The notes under the pieces were generated by a model. It did not search any database. It was not told where the DNA came from and was given only the letters and a program-made list of their open reading frames with translations. Shown one piece after another: positions 42,340-51,226 of a stretch of 64,000 bases of DNA. The position numbers were made by a program, and so were the translations under genes. How positions within the stretch are numbered: the stretch's first letter is position 1; the number at the start of each line of letters is the position of its first letter. Source of the stretch: Mesorhizobium shangrilense (GTDB taxonomy: Bacteria; Pseudomonadota; Alphaproteobacteria; Rhizobiales; Rhizobiaceae); assembly GCF_040537815.1 (NCBI RefSeq), contig NZ_JBEWSZ010000002.1, positions 1 through 64,000 of the forward strand, in the 5' to 3' direction.

Positions 42340-42372
42340 CTCGGCGGAGCCGAGACGGAGTGGGGGTCGACC
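42340..42372. repeat. Partial copy of repeat family D
   Basis: The sequence GGCGGAGCCGAGACGGAGTG with the following GGGGTCGACCTG matches the right end of the element at 30332-30532, including a GGCTCGGC-type stem. Only about 33 bp are present, so it is a remnant. It lies between the convergent phnF and alcohol dehydrogenase genes. Confidence 0.65.
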
Positions 42373-42417
42373 TGCGCGGGGTGTTGTCAATTCGGGCCGG
42401 GTTCACCGCCTGCCGTG

Positions 42418-43437
42418 TTATGACCCCACCTCGATCACAGCCTTGATCAGGCCGGACTTCTCATGGGCCCAGCGGGCGAGATAGCGTGGCGTGCCGGGAA
42501 GCCTGGTGCGGTGGGTTACGAGCTTTTCCAGGGGAACCGCGCCGTTGCGAATCGAGGCGGCGACGTGGTCGAAGTCGGCGCGCAAGGCATTGCGGCTGCC
42601 GATCAGCGTCATCTCGCGCTTGTGGAATTCCGGGTCGGAGAAGCTGATGTCGTCCTTGACGACGCTGACCAGTACCAGCGTTCCGCCATGCGCGACATGG
42701 GCGAAGGCCGACTGCACCGACTGGGTGTTGCCGGTGGCGTCGAACACCACGTCGAACCCTTCACCGTCGGTCGCTTCCTTGACAAGATCGGGCACGGCGC
42801 CGCGTGACCCATCGAGGGTGGGGAAGCCGAGTTCGGCGCCGGCGAAGGCAAGCCTTTCCGTGCTCATGTCGAGCAGCGTCACATCCAGGCCAGCGATGCG
42901 GGCGAAGATGGCCGTGCCGAGCCCGATCGGGCCTGCGCCGATGACCAGGGTGCGCGCGCCAGGTTCCGCCCGCGCGCGTCGCACGGCATGCGCGCCGATG
43001 GCCAGGAATTCGACGGCGGCGGCATCGGCGAGCGACAGGCCGTTGGCAGGATAGAGGTTCTGCTGGGGCACGAGGATTTCTTCGCACATGGCGCCGTCGC
43101 GATGGACGCCGAGCACCTCGATGCTGACGCAGCAATTCGGCTTGTCTTTCCGGCAGGCGATGCATGTGCCGCAGGACAGATAGGGGTTGATGACGACCGG
43201 CTCGCCCAGGGCAAGCCCGACACCCTCGCCAATCTCTATAACGGTTCCCGACACTTCGTGGCCCATGACGCGTGGATAGGCGAGGAACGGGTGCTTGCCT
43301 TCGAAGATGTGGTAGTCCGTGCCGCAAATGCCGACATGGCTGACCGCGACCAGCGCCCAGCCGGGGGGGGGTGCGCCGGGCGCGGGACGATCTTCCAGGA
43401 CGAGATCGCCGGGCGAGCGGCAGACGACAGCTTTCAT
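42418..43437 (-). CDS. Zinc-dependent alcohol (polyol/sugar-acid) dehydrogenase
   Basis: A 339-residue medium-chain dehydrogenase. Catalytic zinc residues are in GICGTD and GHEVSG; the structural zinc site has four cysteines in CGTCIACRKDKPNC. The nucleotide motif is GAGPIGLG with D in LLDMST, suggesting NAD. It resembles the L-idonate/L-threonine/sorbitol dehydrogenase group. It follows the ribose-type permease after 73 bases containing a strong hairpin, and so belongs to the transport operon; it probably oxidises the imported sugar or its acid. Confidence 0.9.
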   Translation of the reverse strand: MKAVVCRSPGDLVLEDRPAPGAPPPGWALVAVSHVGICGTDYHIFEGKHPFLAYPRVMGHEVSGTVIEIGEGVGLALGEPVVINPYLSCGTCIACRKDKPNCCVSIEVLGVHRDGAMCEEILVPQQNLYPANGLSLADAAAVEFLAIGAHAVRRARAEPGARTLVIGAGPIGLGTAIFARIAGLDVTLLDMSTERLAFAGAELGFPTLDGSRGAVPDLVKEATDGEGFDVVFDATGNTQSVQSAFAHVAHGGTLVLVSVVKDDISFSDPEFHKREMTLIGSRNALRADFDHVAASIRNGAVPLEKLVTHRTRLPGTPRYLARWAHEKSGLIKAVIEVGS

Positions 43438-43461
43438 GCTTCAATCCAGTTGGTTCGCGAC

Positions 43462-43495
43462 GCCGCCGGCCCTTCGGCCATGCCAGGCCGGCGGC
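43462..43495 (-). promoter_or_regulatory. Intercistronic hairpin between permease and dehydrogenase genes
   Basis: A perfect 10-bp G+C inverted repeat (GCCGCCGGCC at 43462-43471, GGCCGGCGGC at 43486-43495) with a 14-nt loop. No T run follows, so partial attenuation or 3'-end protection is more likely than full termination. Confidence 0.65.
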
Positions 43496-43510
43496 TATGT
43501 CCGTTGCAGA

Positions 43511-44479
43511 TTACTTGCTGCCGCGGCGACGCAGCCCGTCAAAGTAAACAATGATGATGATCAACGCGCCGGTGATGACACGCTGCCAGAAGGCGTTGAC
43601 GTTGAGCAGATTGGCGCCGTTGTTGATGGTCGCCAGGATGAACGCGCCGAGCAGCGGCCCATGCACGGAGCCGACCGCGCCGAACAGCGAAGTGCCGCCG
43701 ATGACCGACGATGCGATCGCCTGCAATTCCCAGCCCTCGGCCTGGGTTGGGTTGCCGATGCCGATGCGCGAAGCCAGCAGCACGCCGACGAACGCCGCGC
43801 AGAGACCCGACAGCGTGTAGGCCATGAAGATGGTGCGCTGGACGTTGACGCCGGACAGGCGCGAGGCCTCGGCATTCGAGCCGACCGAGAACAGGTACCG
43901 GCCCCATCGGCTGTGATGCAGGAAGACATAGGCGGGTATGCCGACCAGAAGGACCATCCAGAACAGATTGGGAATGCCGAGGAAGGAATTGCGCGAGAAT
44001 TCCTGGAAGGCGTCGTTGTTGATCGAGATTGAATTGCCGTTGGTTATCAAAAGGCCGATGCCGCGCAGCGAAGTCAGCGTCGCCAGCGTGATGATGAAGG
44101 GCGGCAAGCCCATCTTGACGATGCCGAAGCCGTGAAACAGGCCGATGGCGACGCCGACCAGCAAGGTGAGCAGGACGGCGAGCAGGACCGGCACGCCGGC
44201 ATTGATCAGCATCGCCACGATGACGGTGGTGAAGCCGACCACGGCGCCGACGGAAAGGTCGATGCCGCCGGTGATGATGACGAAGGTCTGTCCGACCGCA
44301 AGGATCGCGATCATCGAACCCTGACGCAGCAGGTTCGAGATGTTGTTGGCCGACGCAAAGCTTGATGTGGACAGCGACAGGATGACCCACAGCAGCACCA
44401 GCAGGGCCAGAAGCGTCAGCCCGAACAGGGCGTTGTAGTTGCGCTTCGATTTTTCGGCAGGAATCGCCTCGGTGCTCAT
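43511..44479 (-). CDS. Ribose-type (CUT2) ABC transporter permease
   Basis: RbsC-like inner-membrane permease of 322 residues with about ten hydrophobic segments. Family hallmarks are TGGIDLSVGAVVGF, GLPPFIITLATL and the C-terminal SVIGGTSLFGAVGSVHG. The ATG at 44479 overlaps the stop of the ATPase gene in an ATGA. A longer frame to 44962 lies inside the ATPase gene and is a shadow. Confidence 0.93.
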   Translation of the reverse strand: MSTEAIPAEKSKRNYNALFGLTLLALLVLLWVILSLSTSSFASANNISNLLRQGSMIAILAVGQTFVIITGGIDLSVGAVVGFTTVIVAMLINAGVPVLLAVLLTLLVGVAIGLFHGFGIVKMGLPPFIITLATLTSLRGIGLLITNGNSISINNDAFQEFSRNSFLGIPNLFWMVLLVGIPAYVFLHHSRWGRYLFSVGSNAEASRLSGVNVQRTIFMAYTLSGLCAAFVGVLLASRIGIGNPTQAEGWELQAIASSVIGGTSLFGAVGSVHGPLLGAFILATINNGANLLNVNAFWQRVITGALIIIIVYFDGLRRRGSK

Positions 44480-46029
44480 GTCTGTCCTCCCAGCTTTTCT
44501 TGTTTCTCGGCGAGCGCCTGTGTGAGAATTTCCTCGTGATCGGCGGTGCGGAACCCGTGCGTGGCCACCAGCTTGCCGCGCCGGAACACGTGCAGCGTGT
44601 CGGCGAGTTCGTAGACCTCCGGCAGGTAGGACGAGATCAGGATGATGCCTGCGCCCTTCGACAGCAGCGCGCTGAACAGGCGGTAGATTTCCGCCTTGGT
44701 GCCGACATCGACGCCGACCGTCGGCTCGTCGAAGATGAACAGCCTGGCGCCGTGGGCCAGCCACTTGCCGATGACGATCTTCTGCTGGTTGCCGCCCGAC
44801 AGGCTGGAGGCCAAAGCGCTGCGTGTCGGCGTCTTGATCCTGAGATCGGCGATCTGGCGGTCCGCCTCGGCCTTTTCCTTCACGTTGGAAATCAGCAGAT
44901 TGTTCGAGATGCGCTTGTAGATCGGCAAATTGAGGTTGAGGCCAACCGGCAGGTTGAGGCACAGGCCCTGGTCGCGGCGGCTTTCCGGCGCAAGTGCCAT
45001 GCCGAGCTTGATGGCGTCATGCTCGGAGTTGACCTGGACCGGCTTGCCGTCCCAGAAAATCTGGCCGGCCGATTTGCGGTGGCGGCCATAGACCGTGGTC
45101 ACGAACTCGCTGCGCCCGGCGCCGATCAGCCCGTAAAGGCCGACGATCTCGCCGGCGCGAACGGTCATGGACACGTTCTCGAAGCCCTTGCCGGAGAGGT
45201 TCCTGGCTTCCAGGATCGCCGCGCCCGGCGTGAAATGCTCCTTGTGGTAGATTTGCTCGATGGAGCGGTTGATCATCATCCTGACCAGTTCCGCGTCGTT
45301 GGTCTCGGCGATGTTCCTGGTGCCGACCAGCGTGCCGTCGCGCAGCACCGAGACACGGTCGGCAAGCTCGAACACTTCCTCCATGCGATGACTGATGTAG
45401 ATGATGGTGACCCCTTCGCCCTTCAGCCGGCGGATCAGCGTGAACAACTGATCGGCTTCCTTGCGGGTCAGGTAGGCGGTCGGCTCATCGAAGATCAGGA
45501 ACTTGGTGCCGCGCACGGTGGCGCGGGCGGCGGCAATCAGCTGCTGCTGGCCGATGGTCAGATCGCCAAGCGTGACATGCGCCGGCAGGTCGAAGCCGAG
45601 ATCGTCGATGATCTTCTGTGCTTCCCTGACCATGGACCGCTGCTGCAGGATGCCGAAGCGGGAACTCTCCTCGCCAAGGAACATGTTGGCGGCGACCGTC
45701 AGGTGGCGGCAGAGCACGACCTCCTGATGCACCGCGTTGATGCCCAGCGCCATCGCCTCATGCGGCGTGGCGAGCGCCGTCGGCTTGCCTTCCCAGATGA
45801 GATCACCGGAGGTACGCGGCATGACGCCGGTGAGAAGCTTGATGAGTGTCGATTTGCCGGCGCCGTTCTCGCCGACGATGGCGTGGATTTCACCCGCCTT
45901 GAAGGCGAGGTCCACAGGCTTCAGCGCATGGGTGCCGGGATAGCGCTTTTCCAAACCGCGCAGTTCAAGGATCGTCCTGCCGGGCTCCAGCACGGGGGCC
46001 GGGTGCGTTTCCTGCGCCGTTGACGTCAT
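44476..46029 (-). CDS. Ribose-type (CUT2) ABC transporter ATPase, tandem domains
   Basis: RbsA-like protein of 517 residues with two fused ATPase domains. The first has a normal Walker A (GENGAGKST near residue 57) and GDLTIGQQQ signature. The second has the degenerate GLIGAGRSE instead of Walker A but an intact LSGGNQQK signature and FDEPTVGVDVG Walker B. This is the expected asymmetry of the family. It follows the binding-protein gene after 154 bases that hold a hairpin. Confidence 0.94.
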   Translation of the reverse strand: MTSTAQETHPAPVLEPGRTILELRGLEKRYPGTHALKPVDLAFKAGEIHAIVGENGAGKSTLIKLLTGVMPRTSGDLIWEGKPTALATPHEAMALGINAVHQEVVLCRHLTVAANMFLGEESSRFGILQQRSMVREAQKIIDDLGFDLPAHVTLGDLTIGQQQLIAAARATVRGTKFLIFDEPTAYLTRKEADQLFTLIRRLKGEGVTIIYISHRMEEVFELADRVSVLRDGTLVGTRNIAETNDAELVRMMINRSIEQIYHKEHFTPGAAILEARNLSGKGFENVSMTVRAGEIVGLYGLIGAGRSEFVTTVYGRHRKSAGQIFWDGKPVQVNSEHDAIKLGMALAPESRRDQGLCLNLPVGLNLNLPIYKRISNNLLISNVKEKAEADRQIADLRIKTPTRSALASSLSGGNQQKIVIGKWLAHGARLFIFDEPTVGVDVGTKAEIYRLFSALLSKGAGIILISSYLPEVYELADTLHVFRRGKLVATHGFRTADHEEILTQALAEKQEKLGGQT

Positions 46030-46137
46030 GACAATCCTCCCAGATTGGTCTCACGATTGGCACGCGGCGAGGCTGTGACACGCCCGCTGGAGCAGCCTAG
46101 CCCAAGCCGGCGGATTTCCAAGCGACTTATGCCTGAT

Positions 46138-46165
46138 GTTTCCGGGGCGGCGAGGCCCCGGAAAC
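46138..46165 (-). promoter_or_regulatory. Intercistronic hairpin after the ribose-type binding-protein gene
   Basis: A perfect 11-bp inverted repeat (GTTTCCGGGGC at 46138-46148, GCCCCGGAAAC at 46155-46165) around a 6-nt loop. It lies 19 bases behind the binding-protein stop and lacks a T run on the minus strand. Confidence 0.72.
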
Positions 46166-46183
46166 TGTTGTGCGTGCCGATGC

Positions 46184-47179
46184 TCAGTTGAGCTTCGGGT
46201 TGAGCAGCGCGTCGATCTTCGGCTCCTTCATGTTGGCCTTGGTCACCAGATTGGCGCCGGTGTCGACATTGGCCTCGACCTTCTCGCCCTTGGAGGCGGC
46301 AAGCGCGGTCTTGATGCCGTCATAGCCCATGCGGTACGGATCCTGGACGACGAGGCCGGAAATGACACCGTCATTCAAGAACTTGATCAGCTTCTCGTCG
46401 CTGTCGAAGCCGATCAGCGCCAGCTTGCCGGCAAGTTTGTTCTCGGCCACGGCCTGGCCGACGCCCTGCGCCATGATCAGGTTGGACGCGAAGATGCCCT
46501 TGAGATCGGGGTTGGCGGTGATCAGGTCGGTGGCGATGTTGAGGCCGGTCGTGGCCTGGCCGTCGGCATATTTGTCGGCGACCAGCGTGAGGCCGGGATA
46601 TTTTGCCTTGAGCTCTTCCTTGAAGCCCTGGGCGCGCTGTTCGAGCGAGCCGGCGCCGGGAAGTGCCGTGATTAGCGCAACCTTGCCTTCGACCTTGCCA
46701 CCATTGGCAGCACCGATGGCCGCGGCGAGACCGTCAGCGGCGACGCGTCCGCCCTGGACGTTGTCGGTGGTCAGGAACGAGGTGAAGGCCTTGGAGTCGG
46801 CGCCGGAGTCGATGCCGATGACCTTGACCTTGGTGGCTGCCTCATCGATCGGCTTGCCGAGTGCCTTGAATTCCGTCGGCGAGATGACGACGGCGGCCGG
46901 GTTGCCGGCAACCGCGTTTTCAAGGATCGAGATCTGGCCGTTGACGTCGGTTTCAGCCTGCGCACCGAGTTCCGGAACGTTGACGCCGAGGTCCTTGCCG
47001 GCCTTGCGGGCGCCGGCCAGGACGATCTGCCAGTAGAAGGACGTGGTGTCCTTGACGATGATCGGAATGGTCACGTCCGCCGCCGAAGCCGGGGCTGAGT
47101 GCATCACGCCGGCAAGCATGGAGGCGGCCGCGAGGGCCACGAATGCGCGGCGGTTGAGAATGCTGGTGACGAATTTCAT
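46184..47179 (-). CDS. Ribose-type (CUT2) sugar-binding protein
   Basis: Periplasmic type I binding protein of 331 residues, RbsB-like. The signal peptide runs to about residue 33 (SAPASAAD). The mature protein starts with VTIPIIVKDTTSFYWQ, and has VISPTEFKAL, GIDSGAD and LIGFDSDEKLIKFL, the usual sugar-contact strands. GGAGGAAA precedes the ATG. It heads the four-gene operon; a 20-bp motif 72 bp upstream is shared with the 50.1 kb promoter. Confidence 0.93.
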   Translation of the reverse strand: MKFVTSILNRRAFVALAAASMLAGVMHSAPASAADVTIPIIVKDTTSFYWQIVLAGARKAGKDLGVNVPELGAQAETDVNGQISILENAVAGNPAAVVISPTEFKALGKPIDEAATKVKVIGIDSGADSKAFTSFLTTDNVQGGRVAADGLAAAIGAANGGKVEGKVALITALPGAGSLEQRAQGFKEELKAKYPGLTLVADKYADGQATTGLNIATDLITANPDLKGIFASNLIMAQGVGQAVAENKLAGKLALIGFDSDEKLIKFLNDGVISGLVVQDPYRMGYDGIKTALAASKGEKVEANVDTGANLVTKANMKEPKIDALLNPKLN

Positions 47180-47250
47180 AGGTTTCCTCCCTAAGTCGCC
47201 CGGTGAACGTTACGGAAGCTCTATTCGGATAGGCGTGGCCCAAACAGAAC

Positions 47251-47270
47251 TTTATCAATAAAAAACATTT
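47251..47270. promoter_or_regulatory. Shared 20-bp motif, copy 1
   Basis: TTTATCAATAAAAAACATTT matches 17 of 20 bases with 50122-50141 (TTTATC-GTG-AAAAAACATTT); the three differences fall in the middle triplet. It lies 72 bp before the binding-protein start. The rest of the 307-bp gap 47180-47486 contains only a TGGAAT-N4-ATTCCA palindrome at 47396-47411. Confidence 0.6.
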
Positions 47271-47486
47271 ACCGCATTTTGATAGTGCATCGGTTCGGGC
47301 GATGCAAGCGGTGTTTCACATCGCCTCCGGCCGCTGAACTGTCGTTGCCGCTTCATCGACACCCGAAGGGCTTCCGTATCCGTTCTGAGGAGGCATGGAA
47401 TATTAATTCCACGCTTCAGTCAATATGGAACATACGTTCTTCTCATATTTGTGAAGCCGTCTCCCGGGTGGATCGACCCGTCCAAA

Positions 47487-48485
47487 TCAGGCCAGATGCT
47501 GCACGACCGTGTAAGGATCGTATTTTGCGAACTCCGTTTGCGGGATCTCGACGTCAAGCAGTTCGAGGTTGCGCGCCAGATTGGCGGCCTTCGCCGTGCC
47601 CGTCAGCACGGTGGCGACAACGGGGTTGCGCAGCGGGAACTGGAACGCGGCCGCCGCAAGCGGATAACCGCCATCGCCGGCGATCTTCTCCATCGTGTCG
47701 ACCCGGTGCAGGATGTCATCGGTAGCCGGCAAATAGTCGAAATGCGCGCCAGCCATCGGTCCCGTCGCGAGAATGCCGGAGTTGAAGACGCCGCCGATGA
47801 TCAGCGAGGTCTGTCGTTCGCGGCACAGCGGCAGCAACTCTGCTTCCGCGCTGCGGTCCAGCAGCGAGTAGCGGCTGGCCAAGAGTATGCAATCGAGCGG
47901 CGCCCTTCGCATCACGTCGAGGCAGATCCGCACCTCGTTGACGCCCAGCCCATAGGCCGAGATGGTGCCGGACGACTTCAGTTCCTCCAGCGCCTTCAGT
48001 CCGCCATCCATCAACTGGCGAAAGTGCAGCTTGGCCTTCTCGATGCCGTGCGTGTAGGTGCCGATGTCATGGACGTACAGTATATCGATCTTGTTGAGGC
48101 CGAGCCGTGCATAGCTGAAATCGACCGAGCGCATGATGCCGTCGTAGGAGTAGTCGTAGTCGACGGCAAAGGGGAGCGGATCGACATAGGAGTGATCGGG
48201 AACCTGGTCCTCGGGAACGGGCCGGAACAGGCGGCCGACCTTGGTGGAAAGCACATAGGAATCGCGCGGCTTGTAGCGCAGGAAATCGCCGAAACGCCGT
48301 TCGGAGAGGCCGAAGCCGTAGAAAGGCGCGGTGTCGAAATAGCGCAAGCCCGCGTCCCAGGCGCCCTGCAGCGTTTCCATCGCCGCCTCGCGCGGACAGG
48401 CTCGGTAGAGACCACCGAGCGCGGCGCCACCAAAACTGACTTCGGTGACCTCGAGCGCCGTCCTGCCGATGCGGCGTTTCTGCAT
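47487..48485 (-). CDS. Aldo/keto reductase (L-fucose dehydrogenase/pyridoxal dehydrogenase type)
   Basis: A 332-residue aldo/keto reductase. The catalytic tetrad is visible: D and Y in YFDTAPFYG, K in LSTKVG and H in LYVHDIG. Members of this subgroup oxidise aldoses such as L-fucose or D-threo-aldoses to lactones with NAD(P). The ATG at 48485 follows GGGAGG by six bases. It lies 62 bases behind the altronate-dehydratase-family gene on the same strand, fitting oxidation of an imported sugar followed by dehydration of its acid. Confidence 0.88.
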   Translation of the reverse strand: MQKRRIGRTALEVTEVSFGGAALGGLYRACPREAAMETLQGAWDAGLRYFDTAPFYGFGLSERRFGDFLRYKPRDSYVLSTKVGRLFRPVPEDQVPDHSYVDPLPFAVDYDYSYDGIMRSVDFSYARLGLNKIDILYVHDIGTYTHGIEKAKLHFRQLMDGGLKALEELKSSGTISAYGLGVNEVRICLDVMRRAPLDCILLASRYSLLDRSAEAELLPLCRERQTSLIIGGVFNSGILATGPMAGAHFDYLPATDDILHRVDTMEKIAGDGGYPLAAAAFQFPLRNPVVATVLTGTAKAANLARNLELLDVEIPQTEFAKYDPYTVVQHLA

Positions 48486-48547
48486 GCGAGCCTCCCGTCC
48501 CCGGCCGCTGTCCGGCCTGTCACAATCTTTGTCGTCGTCAGTCGGAA

Positions 48548-50053
48548 CTAGAGCGTGGCTCCGAGGTGCCAAGGCACGAACTCATTGTCGCCGTAGCCGA
48601 AATCCTCGCTCTTGGTCTTGCGGCCGGAAGCCGTCTCGACGATGAGCTCGAAGATCTCGCGGCCCATGCCGGCGATGGTCTTTTCGCCGGAGGCGATGAC
48701 GCCGCAGTTCACGTCCATGTCCTCTTCCATGGTGTGGTACATGGTCGAATTGCTGGCGACCTTGATCGACGGCGTTGGCCGGCAGCCGAAGCAGGAGCCG
48801 CGACCTGTGGTGAAGACGATGACGTTGGCGCCGCCGGCGACCTGGCCGGTCGCCGAAACCGGGTCGTAGCCGGGCGTGTCCATGAACACCAGGCCGTGGC
48901 CGGTGACCTTCTCGGCATAGCCGAACACGCCGTTGAGCGGGGTCTGGCCGCCCTTGGCCACCGCGCCTAGAGATTTCTCCAGGATGGTGGTCAGGCCGCC
49001 GCGCTTGTTGCCGGGCGAGGGGTTGTTGTCGATCGACGCGCCGTGCTTGGCGACATGGTCCTCCCACCATTTGACGAAGCCGTCGAGCTTCTGCGCGATC
49101 TCCGGCGTTGCGGCGCGATAGGCGAGCAGATGCTCGGCGCCATAGATTTCCGTCGTTTCCGAGAGGATGCCGATGCCGCCGGCATCGGCGAGAATGTCGA
49201 CGGCCGCGCCCAGCGCCGGGTTGGCGGTGATGCCGGACATGCCGTCGGAGCCGCCGCATTGCAGGCCGACGACGATCTCGCTGACCGGGATCGGCTCGCG
49301 CTTGTACTGGCCGACCTCCTCGGCGATCTCGGCCAGAACGCCCATGGCCTTCTCGACCGATTTGCGTGAACCGCCGGCGTCCTGGATGTTGAAATGGCGC
49401 TTTCCGGCTGCCGCGCCCTTCTGGCCGTAGAGGGTGAGCTGGTTCACTTCGCATCCCAGCCCGACCATCAGCACGCCGCCGAAATTGGGATGGCGTGTAT
49501 AGCCGGCGAGCGTGCGATGCAGAACCATCATGCCGTCGCCGGTGCCGCTCATGCCGCAGCCCTGGCCGTGGACGATCGGGACAAAGCCGTCGATGCCTGG
49601 ATATTTCGGCAGCAATGTGCGGTTGGCCTGATCGGCGATGGCGTGGCAGACCGTGGCCGAGCAATTGACGCTGGCGATGATGCCGATGAAATTGCGCGTG
49701 CCTGCCCGGCCGTCGGCGCGGCGGTAACCCATGAAGGTACGGGCGCGGTCGGCCTCGGTCGCGTGCACGGCCTCGGTCGGCGGCACCACCGGTAAACGTC
49801 CGGACTCGAAGACCAGATTGTGCGAATGGACGTGTTCGCCGGGCGCGATATCCTGCGTGGCGCGGCCGATCGCCTGCGCGTATTTCACTACCGCGGCGCC
49901 GGCGGCGATGGGCTTGATCGCCACCTTGTGGCCAGGCTCGATGAGTGCCGTGGCAACCGCGCCGCCGGGCAGCACCGTTCCGATCTCGATGCGCCCATTG
50001 GCAACGGCGACATTGTCGGTGGGAGACAGAAGAATGCTGTTCGAGGCGTTCAC
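48548..50053 (-). CDS. Altronate/galactarate-dehydratase-family (UxaA-like) enzyme
   Basis: A 501-residue protein joining an N-terminal SAF domain (residues about 10-85, with GEHVHSHN) to a UxaA catalytic domain. Conserved features are GTRNFIGIIASVNCS, VHGQGCGM, QCGGSDGMSG and FTTGRGSCFGCRPTPS, with cysteines that would bind iron. It probably dehydrates a hexonate or 6-deoxyhexonate. The GTG at 50053 is favoured because CAGGAAA lies eight bases before it. Divergent from the GntR gene; the substrate may be L-fuconate given the aldo/keto reductase neighbour, but this is inference. Confidence 0.88.
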   Translation of the reverse strand: MNASNSILLSPTDNVAVANGRIEIGTVLPGGAVATALIEPGHKVAIKPIAAGAAVVKYAQAIGRATQDIAPGEHVHSHNLVFESGRLPVVPPTEAVHATEADRARTFMGYRRADGRAGTRNFIGIIASVNCSATVCHAIADQANRTLLPKYPGIDGFVPIVHGQGCGMSGTGDGMMVLHRTLAGYTRHPNFGGVLMVGLGCEVNQLTLYGQKGAAAGKRHFNIQDAGGSRKSVEKAMGVLAEIAEEVGQYKREPIPVSEIVVGLQCGGSDGMSGITANPALGAAVDILADAGGIGILSETTEIYGAEHLLAYRAATPEIAQKLDGFVKWWEDHVAKHGASIDNNPSPGNKRGGLTTILEKSLGAVAKGGQTPLNGVFGYAEKVTGHGLVFMDTPGYDPVSATGQVAGGANVIVFTTGRGSCFGCRPTPSIKVASNSTMYHTMEEDMDVNCGVIASGEKTIAGMGREIFELIVETASGRKTKSEDFGYGDNEFVPWHLGATL

Positions 50054-50121
50054 GGGCGGTTTCCTGGGTAATCCTGGGACGCGCGGTCGGATTGACACGC
50101 GCCTGTTAAGAGGTAATGTCT

Positions 50122-50141
50122 TTTATCGTGAAAAAACATTT
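50122..50141. promoter_or_regulatory. Shared 20-bp motif, copy 2
   Basis: TTTATC-GTG-AAAAAACATTT, matching 47251-47270 except in the middle triplet. It overlaps the left arm of a palindrome GAAAAAACA (50130-50138) and TGTTTTTTC (50152-50160). It lies 69 bp before the dehydratase start, almost the same distance as copy 1 from its gene. Confidence 0.6.
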
Positions 50142-50171
50142 TTGCGTCAATTGTTTTTTCAAGGGAGCGCT

Positions 50172-50256
50172 GCGCATCCATGTGGATGCGCGAGGGATCA
50201 GGCACTGGGCCTGCGCCTGAGCCGAAAAGCGATTTTGCTTTTCTGGGTCATGCGCT
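50172..50256. repeat. Hairpin pair and palindromic repeat in the GntR gene leader
   Basis: GCGCATCC-N4-GGATGCGC (50172-50191) is followed by GAAAAGC-N6-GCTTTTC (50224-50243) and GGGTCATGCGC, resembling the GCATGA-type rhizobial repeats. If the GntR promoter lies near 50120-50160, both hairpins fall in its 5' leader. Confidence 0.6.
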
Positions 50257-50323
50257 AGGAGCATCCGCAATATCGCGCTTCAAACCGGCCGCCGCAAGCG
50301 CCCGGAGCGCAACGGGGCAGGGG

Positions 50324-51226
50324 ATGTCGAAGAGCAACAACGTTTACAAGGACGCCTACAATCGCTGCCTGCGGCTGCTGGACGAAACCCGCAACCTGCC
50401 TTCGGAGCCGGAGCTGGGCACGCTGCTTGGCGTTAGCCGCACCACGGTGCGCACCATTCTTGCGCGCATGGAGGAGACGGGCCTGATCGCCTGGAACAAG
50501 CGCGCCAAGACGGTGCTGCGTGAGCCGCGTCCTGACGACTTCTTTCCCGAGGAAGAGACCGATTCGCTGGCTGAGATCATCGAGCGCAGTTTTATGCGGC
50601 GCCTGCTGGCCAGCGGCGCCGAGGCCGGCATGCAGATCAACGAGTTGGAGCTGGCGCGCGAAATAGGTGTCGGCACCACCAGCGTGCGCGAATTCCTGAT
50701 CCGCTTTTCCCGCTTCGGCCTGATCGAGAAGCGGCGCAACAGCCATTGGGTGCTGAAGGGTTTTACACGTGCCTTCGCGCTGGAACTGACCGAGATCCGC
50801 GAGATGTTCGAACTGCGCTCGGCGGCCGCCTTCGCCGCCTTGCCGCAGGACAGTCCGGTATGGGCCGATCTCGACAGGCTGGAAGACGAGCATCGCCTTC
50901 TGGCGCGCGAGATCGCCACCCGCTTCAACGAATTCTCGGAGCTGGACGAGCGCTTTCACCGGCTGATCCACCGCGCGTCGCACAACCGTTTCATCGTCGA
51001 TTTCTACGATGTGATCGCCATGATCTTCCACTACCACTACCAGTGGAACAAGGCGCAGGAGCGTGAGCGCAACGAGGTGGCTGTGACCGAGCATCTGGCC
51101 TATATCGCGGCGCTGAAGTCACGCGATCTCGGCAAAGTCGACGCCGCCTGCCGCAAGCACCTGAAGTCGGCGCGCCAGACGCTCTTGACGTCGATTCCAG
51201 AGGCCGGCAGCCGGCCAAGGCCCTGA
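50324..51226 (+). CDS. GntR-family regulator with two winged-helix domains and FCD domain
   Basis: A 300-residue regulator. Residues about 10-70 form one GntR-type winged helix (LPSEPELGTLLGVSRTTVRT). A second follows at about 105-160 (INELELAREIGVGTTSVREF) and leads into an FCD ligand domain. Tandem DNA-binding domains of this kind are unusual in the family. The ATG at 50324 follows GGGGCAGGGG; extension upstream would read through repeats. It is divergent from the dehydratase gene, and its stop codon TGA is the first triplet of a palindromic repeat. Confidence 0.87.
   Translation: MSKSNNVYKDAYNRCLRLLDETRNLPSEPELGTLLGVSRTTVRTILARMEETGLIAWNKRAKTVLREPRPDDFFPEEETDSLAEIIERSFMRRLLASGAEAGMQINELELAREIGVGTTSVREFLIRFSRFGLIEKRRNSHWVLKGFTRAFALELTEIREMFELRSAAAFAALPQDSPVWADLDRLEDEHRLLAREIATRFNEFSELDERFHRLIHRASHNRFIVDFYDVIAMIFHYHYQWNKAQERERNEVAVTEHLAYIAALKSRDLGKVDAACRKHLKSARQTLLTSIPEAGSRPRP

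Noticed and set aside
43511..44962. A 483-residue form of the ribose-type permease
   Set aside because: The extra 160 codons overlap the ATPase gene in another frame; the ATGA overlap at 44476-44479 marks the true start.
48548..50053. Firm assignment of the 42-51 kb island to L-fucose degradation
   Set aside because: The aldo/keto reductase and dehydratase families fit, but no lactonase or aldolase is present in the window, so other aldoses remain equally possible.
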